From NCBI RefSeq assembly GCF_001514115.1, contig NZ_KQ948456.1:221516-285515 (forward strand): 64,000 bases of DNA, written 5' to 3'. This DNA is from Streptomyces olivochromogenes. Its GTDB lineage: Bacteria; Actinomycetota; Actinomycetes; Streptomycetales; Streptomycetaceae. Below are positions 62,148 through 64,000 of this stretch, piece by piece. The number at the start of each line of letters is the position of its first letter. Position 1 is the first letter of the stretch. Made by a program: the position numbers and the translations under genes. The notes below the pieces were generated by a model that worked only from the letters and a program-made list of their open reading frames with translations, made no database searches and was not told where the DNA came from.

Positions 62148-62798
62148 TCAGGGCGTTCGGGGAACCGCGGACACGGCCGAATGGGAGTACTCGGCCGAAG
62201 CCGAGGGGCTGGTGCCGGTGACCTTGTCCTGGCCCTGTTCGAGGCCCGTGGAGGCAGGCGGCGGGACCTGGTCCTGGCGGCCCGAGGAGGCCCCCCGGTA
62301 GACCGCCGTGAAGGCCAGGGCGACCATGCCGACGCCCATCACGAGGGCGAGCACCCAGGCGACGGGGCGGTGCCAGCGGGCCTGCTTTCCGTAGGCCCTG
62401 CCGTATCTGCGGTACGGGCCCGGCGCTCCGTAGCGGCCTTCGAGGATCTCGGTGTCGTCGAGGTCGTCCAGGTCCGCGTCATGGCCGAAATCGCCAGGGC
62501 CGTCGGGCCCGAACCCGTCCTCGTAGCGTTCGTCGTCGCCGCGGGCACCCCGGGAGTGCGCTCGGCGCGCCTCGGCCTCTGAGGCCTCCGCGCGGGCCTG
62601 CGCGGCTGCTAGGAGGCGTTCGACGGCGGTCGGCTCATGGATCACCGCCGCACGTACGAAGTCCTCGTCGAAGACCACGGAGGCGAACTCTTCGTCCGCA
62701 CCCCCGCGGTCGCGGTCGTCGTCGGGCTCCCAGCCGTCAGGGAACGGCGTGCCCCCCACGTCCTCCGGCACGGATCCAGAGTAGACCTGGGGGGTCAT
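62148..62798 (-). CDS. Membrane protein with N-terminal SVVFDExFVRAA motif
   Basis: A 216-residue protein. The N-terminal EFASVVFDEDFVRAAVIHEP motif at about residues 37-56 is the same as in the neighbouring 355-residue protein. After an acidic region (DDLDDTEILEG) comes one membrane helix (PVAWVLALVMGVGMVALAFT) and a short extracytoplasmic tail rich in Gln/Ser/Gly. No recognised domain outside the motif. It lies between the related gene and proA. Both genes are minus strand. Confidence 0.78.
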   Translation of the reverse strand: MTPQVYSGSVPEDVGGTPFPDGWEPDDDRDRGGADEEFASVVFDEDFVRAAVIHEPTAVERLLAAAQARAEASEAEARRAHSRGARGDDERYEDGFGPDGPGDFGHDADLDDLDDTEILEGRYGAPGPYRRYGRAYGKQARWHRPVAWVLALVMGVGMVALAFTAVYRGASSGRQDQVPPPASTGLEQGQDKVTGTSPSASAEYSHSAVSAVPRTP

Positions 62799-62860
62799 TT
62801 TGGGCAGACGGTATGGAAATTCATCCGCCTGACGAGACGCGGCTCACGCGGAGCGCGGGC

Positions 62861-64000
62861 TCAGCGCCGGATGTGTCCGTCGCCCGTGACGATGTACTTG
62901 GTGCTCGTCAGCTCCGGCAGCCCCATCGGCCCCCGCGCGTGCAGCTTCTGCGTCGAGATGCCGATCTCGGCGCCGAACCCGAACTGGCCGCCGTCGGTGA
63001 AGCGGGTCGAGGCGTTCACGGCGACCGTGGTGGAGTCCACCAACTGGGTGAAGCGGCGGGCGGCCTGCTGCGAGGTGGTGACGATGGCCTCGGTGTGGCC
63101 GGAGGTCCACAGCCGGATGTGTTCGACGGCCCGGTCGAGCGAGTCGACGACGGCGGCGGCGATGTCGTACGAGAGGTACTCGGTCTCCCAGTCCTCGGGC
63201 GTGGCCTCGACGACGGTGGCCTTGGAGTCCTTGGCGTAGGCGAGGACGCGCTCGTCGGCGTGCACGGTGACCCCTGCGTCCGCGAGGGCGTCCAGGGCGC
63301 GCGGCAGGAACTCGGGGGCGATGTCCCGGTGCACGAGGAGCGTCTCGGCGGAGTTGCAGACGCTGGGCCGCTGCGCCTTGGAGTTGATCAGGATGTCGAT
63401 CGCCATGTCGAGGTCGGCGTTGGCGTCGACGTACACGTGGCAGTTGCCCGTGCCGGTCTCGATGACGGGGACGGTGGATTCCTGGACGACCGTGCGGATC
63501 AGCGAGGCGCCGCCGCGCGGGATCAGCACGTCGACCAGACCGCGGGCGCGCATCAGCTCGCGCACCGACTCGCGGCCCTCGCCGGGCACCAGCTGGATGG
63601 CGTCGGCGGGCAGTCCGGCGCCGCCCACGGCGTCGCGCAGCACGCGGACGAGGGCGGTGTTCGACTCGAAGGCCGAGGAGGAGCCGCGCAGCAGGACGGC
63701 GTTGCCGGACTTCAGGCAGAGGGCGGCGGCGTCGACCGTGACGTTCGGGCGGGCCTCGTAGATGATGCCGACGACACCGAGCGGGACGCGGACCTGGCGC
63801 AGGTCGATGCCGTTCGGGAGGGTCGAGCCGCGCACGACCTCGCCGACCGGGTCGGGCAGTGCGACGACGTCCCGCACGTCCGAGGCGATGGCGCGCACGC
63901 GCTCGGGCGTGAGCGTGAGCCGGTCGATGACGGTCTCGCTGGTGCCGGCCTCGCGGGCGCGCGCGATGTCCTTGGCGTTGGCCGCGACGATCTCGCTCGT
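62861..64000 (-). CDS. proA: Gamma-glutamyl phosphate reductase (partial at window end)
   Basis: The C-terminal 379 residues of ProA; the N-terminal ~45-50 residues lie past base 64000. The frame is open from the window edge (TSEIVAANAKDIARAREAGT). The catalytic cysteine is in RPSVCNSAETLL, and PNVTVDAAALCLKSGNAVLL and GRESVRELM are typical. ProA reduces L-glutamyl-5-phosphate to the semialdehyde in proline biosynthesis. Confidence 0.95.
   Translation of the reverse strand, partial: TSEIVAANAKDIARAREAGTSETVIDRLTLTPERVRAIASDVRDVVALPDPVGEVVRGSTLPNGIDLRQVRVPLGVVGIIYEARPNVTVDAAALCLKSGNAVLLRGSSSAFESNTALVRVLRDAVGGAGLPADAIQLVPGEGRESVRELMRARGLVDVLIPRGGASLIRTVVQESTVPVIETGTGNCHVYVDANADLDMAIDILINSKAQRPSVCNSAETLLVHRDIAPEFLPRALDALADAGVTVHADERVLAYAKDSKATVVEATPEDWETEYLSYDIAAAVVDSLDRAVEHIRLWTSGHTEAIVTTSQQAARRFTQLVDSTTVAVNASTRFTDGGQFGFGAEIGISTQKLHARGPMGLPELTSTKYIVTGDGHIRR

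Overview
This is a high-GC actinobacterial chromosome segment, almost certainly from Streptomyces. Evidence: very high G+C, GTG and TTG starts, dense shadow frames, conserved housekeeping blocks in a typical Streptomyces order, a CIRCE-controlled hrcA-dnaJ pair, and short GC-rich repeats at gene ends. I see no transposase, integrase, phage genes, CRISPR array or rRNA.

Layout. 1-7.5 kb: a cytidine deaminase-like gene, a divergent MmyB-type regulator/MFS exporter pair, a YjbR protein, and the CorC-type DUF21/CBS - ybeY - phoH block, with a PfkB sugar kinase upstream. 7.8-15.9 kb: a second MFS protein, an adenine deaminase-type enzyme, RNase Z, HIT protein, a tricorn protease, a lipoprotein and a VOC protein. 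15.9-20.2 kb: rsmE, a nitronate monooxygenase-like flavoprotein, and dnaJ-hrcA under a CIRCE element. 20.3-23.3 kb: metallo-beta-lactamase-fold hydrolase, DUF3097 protein, hemW. 23.5-30.7 kb: a signalling cluster with a PP2C phosphatase carrying an anti-sigma-kinase-like domain and two TTA codons, divergent from a poly-HAMP hybrid histidine kinase and a response regulator. 30.7-36.7 kb: long-chain acyl-CoA synthetase, lepA, rpsT, holA. 36.7-43.1 kb: small acidic protein, arylamine N-acetyltransferase, comEC, comEA, degV protein. 43.2-50.3 kb: membrane coiled-coil protein, leuS with a probable leader-peptide attenuator, and a membrane protein/NuoF-like electron-transfer operon. 50.4-54.9 kb: two identical tRNA-Ala(GGC) genes flanking a glycosyltransferase, two small zinc-ribbon genes, and a second MFS/MmyB pair. 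55-64 kb: phosphoglycerate mutase-like protein, rsfS, an LCP-like protein, nadD, two small membrane proteins, an M48 protease, two related membrane proteins, and proA cut by the window end.

The best candidates for undescribed biology are: (1) a 12-codon leader ORF with three consecutive Leu codons followed by an intrinsic terminator upstream of leuS; (2) tandemly duplicated TTA codons in a repeat-expanded PP2C phosphatase beside a poly-HAMP kinase; (3) a membrane protein plus NuoF/ferredoxin fusion operon; (4) a dispersed GC-rich element inserted in frame in the tricorn protease; (5) a conserved SVVFDExFVRAA motif shared by two neighbouring membrane proteins; and (6) several unusually short genes (39-174 bp). 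In-frame minisatellites are frequent in this window.
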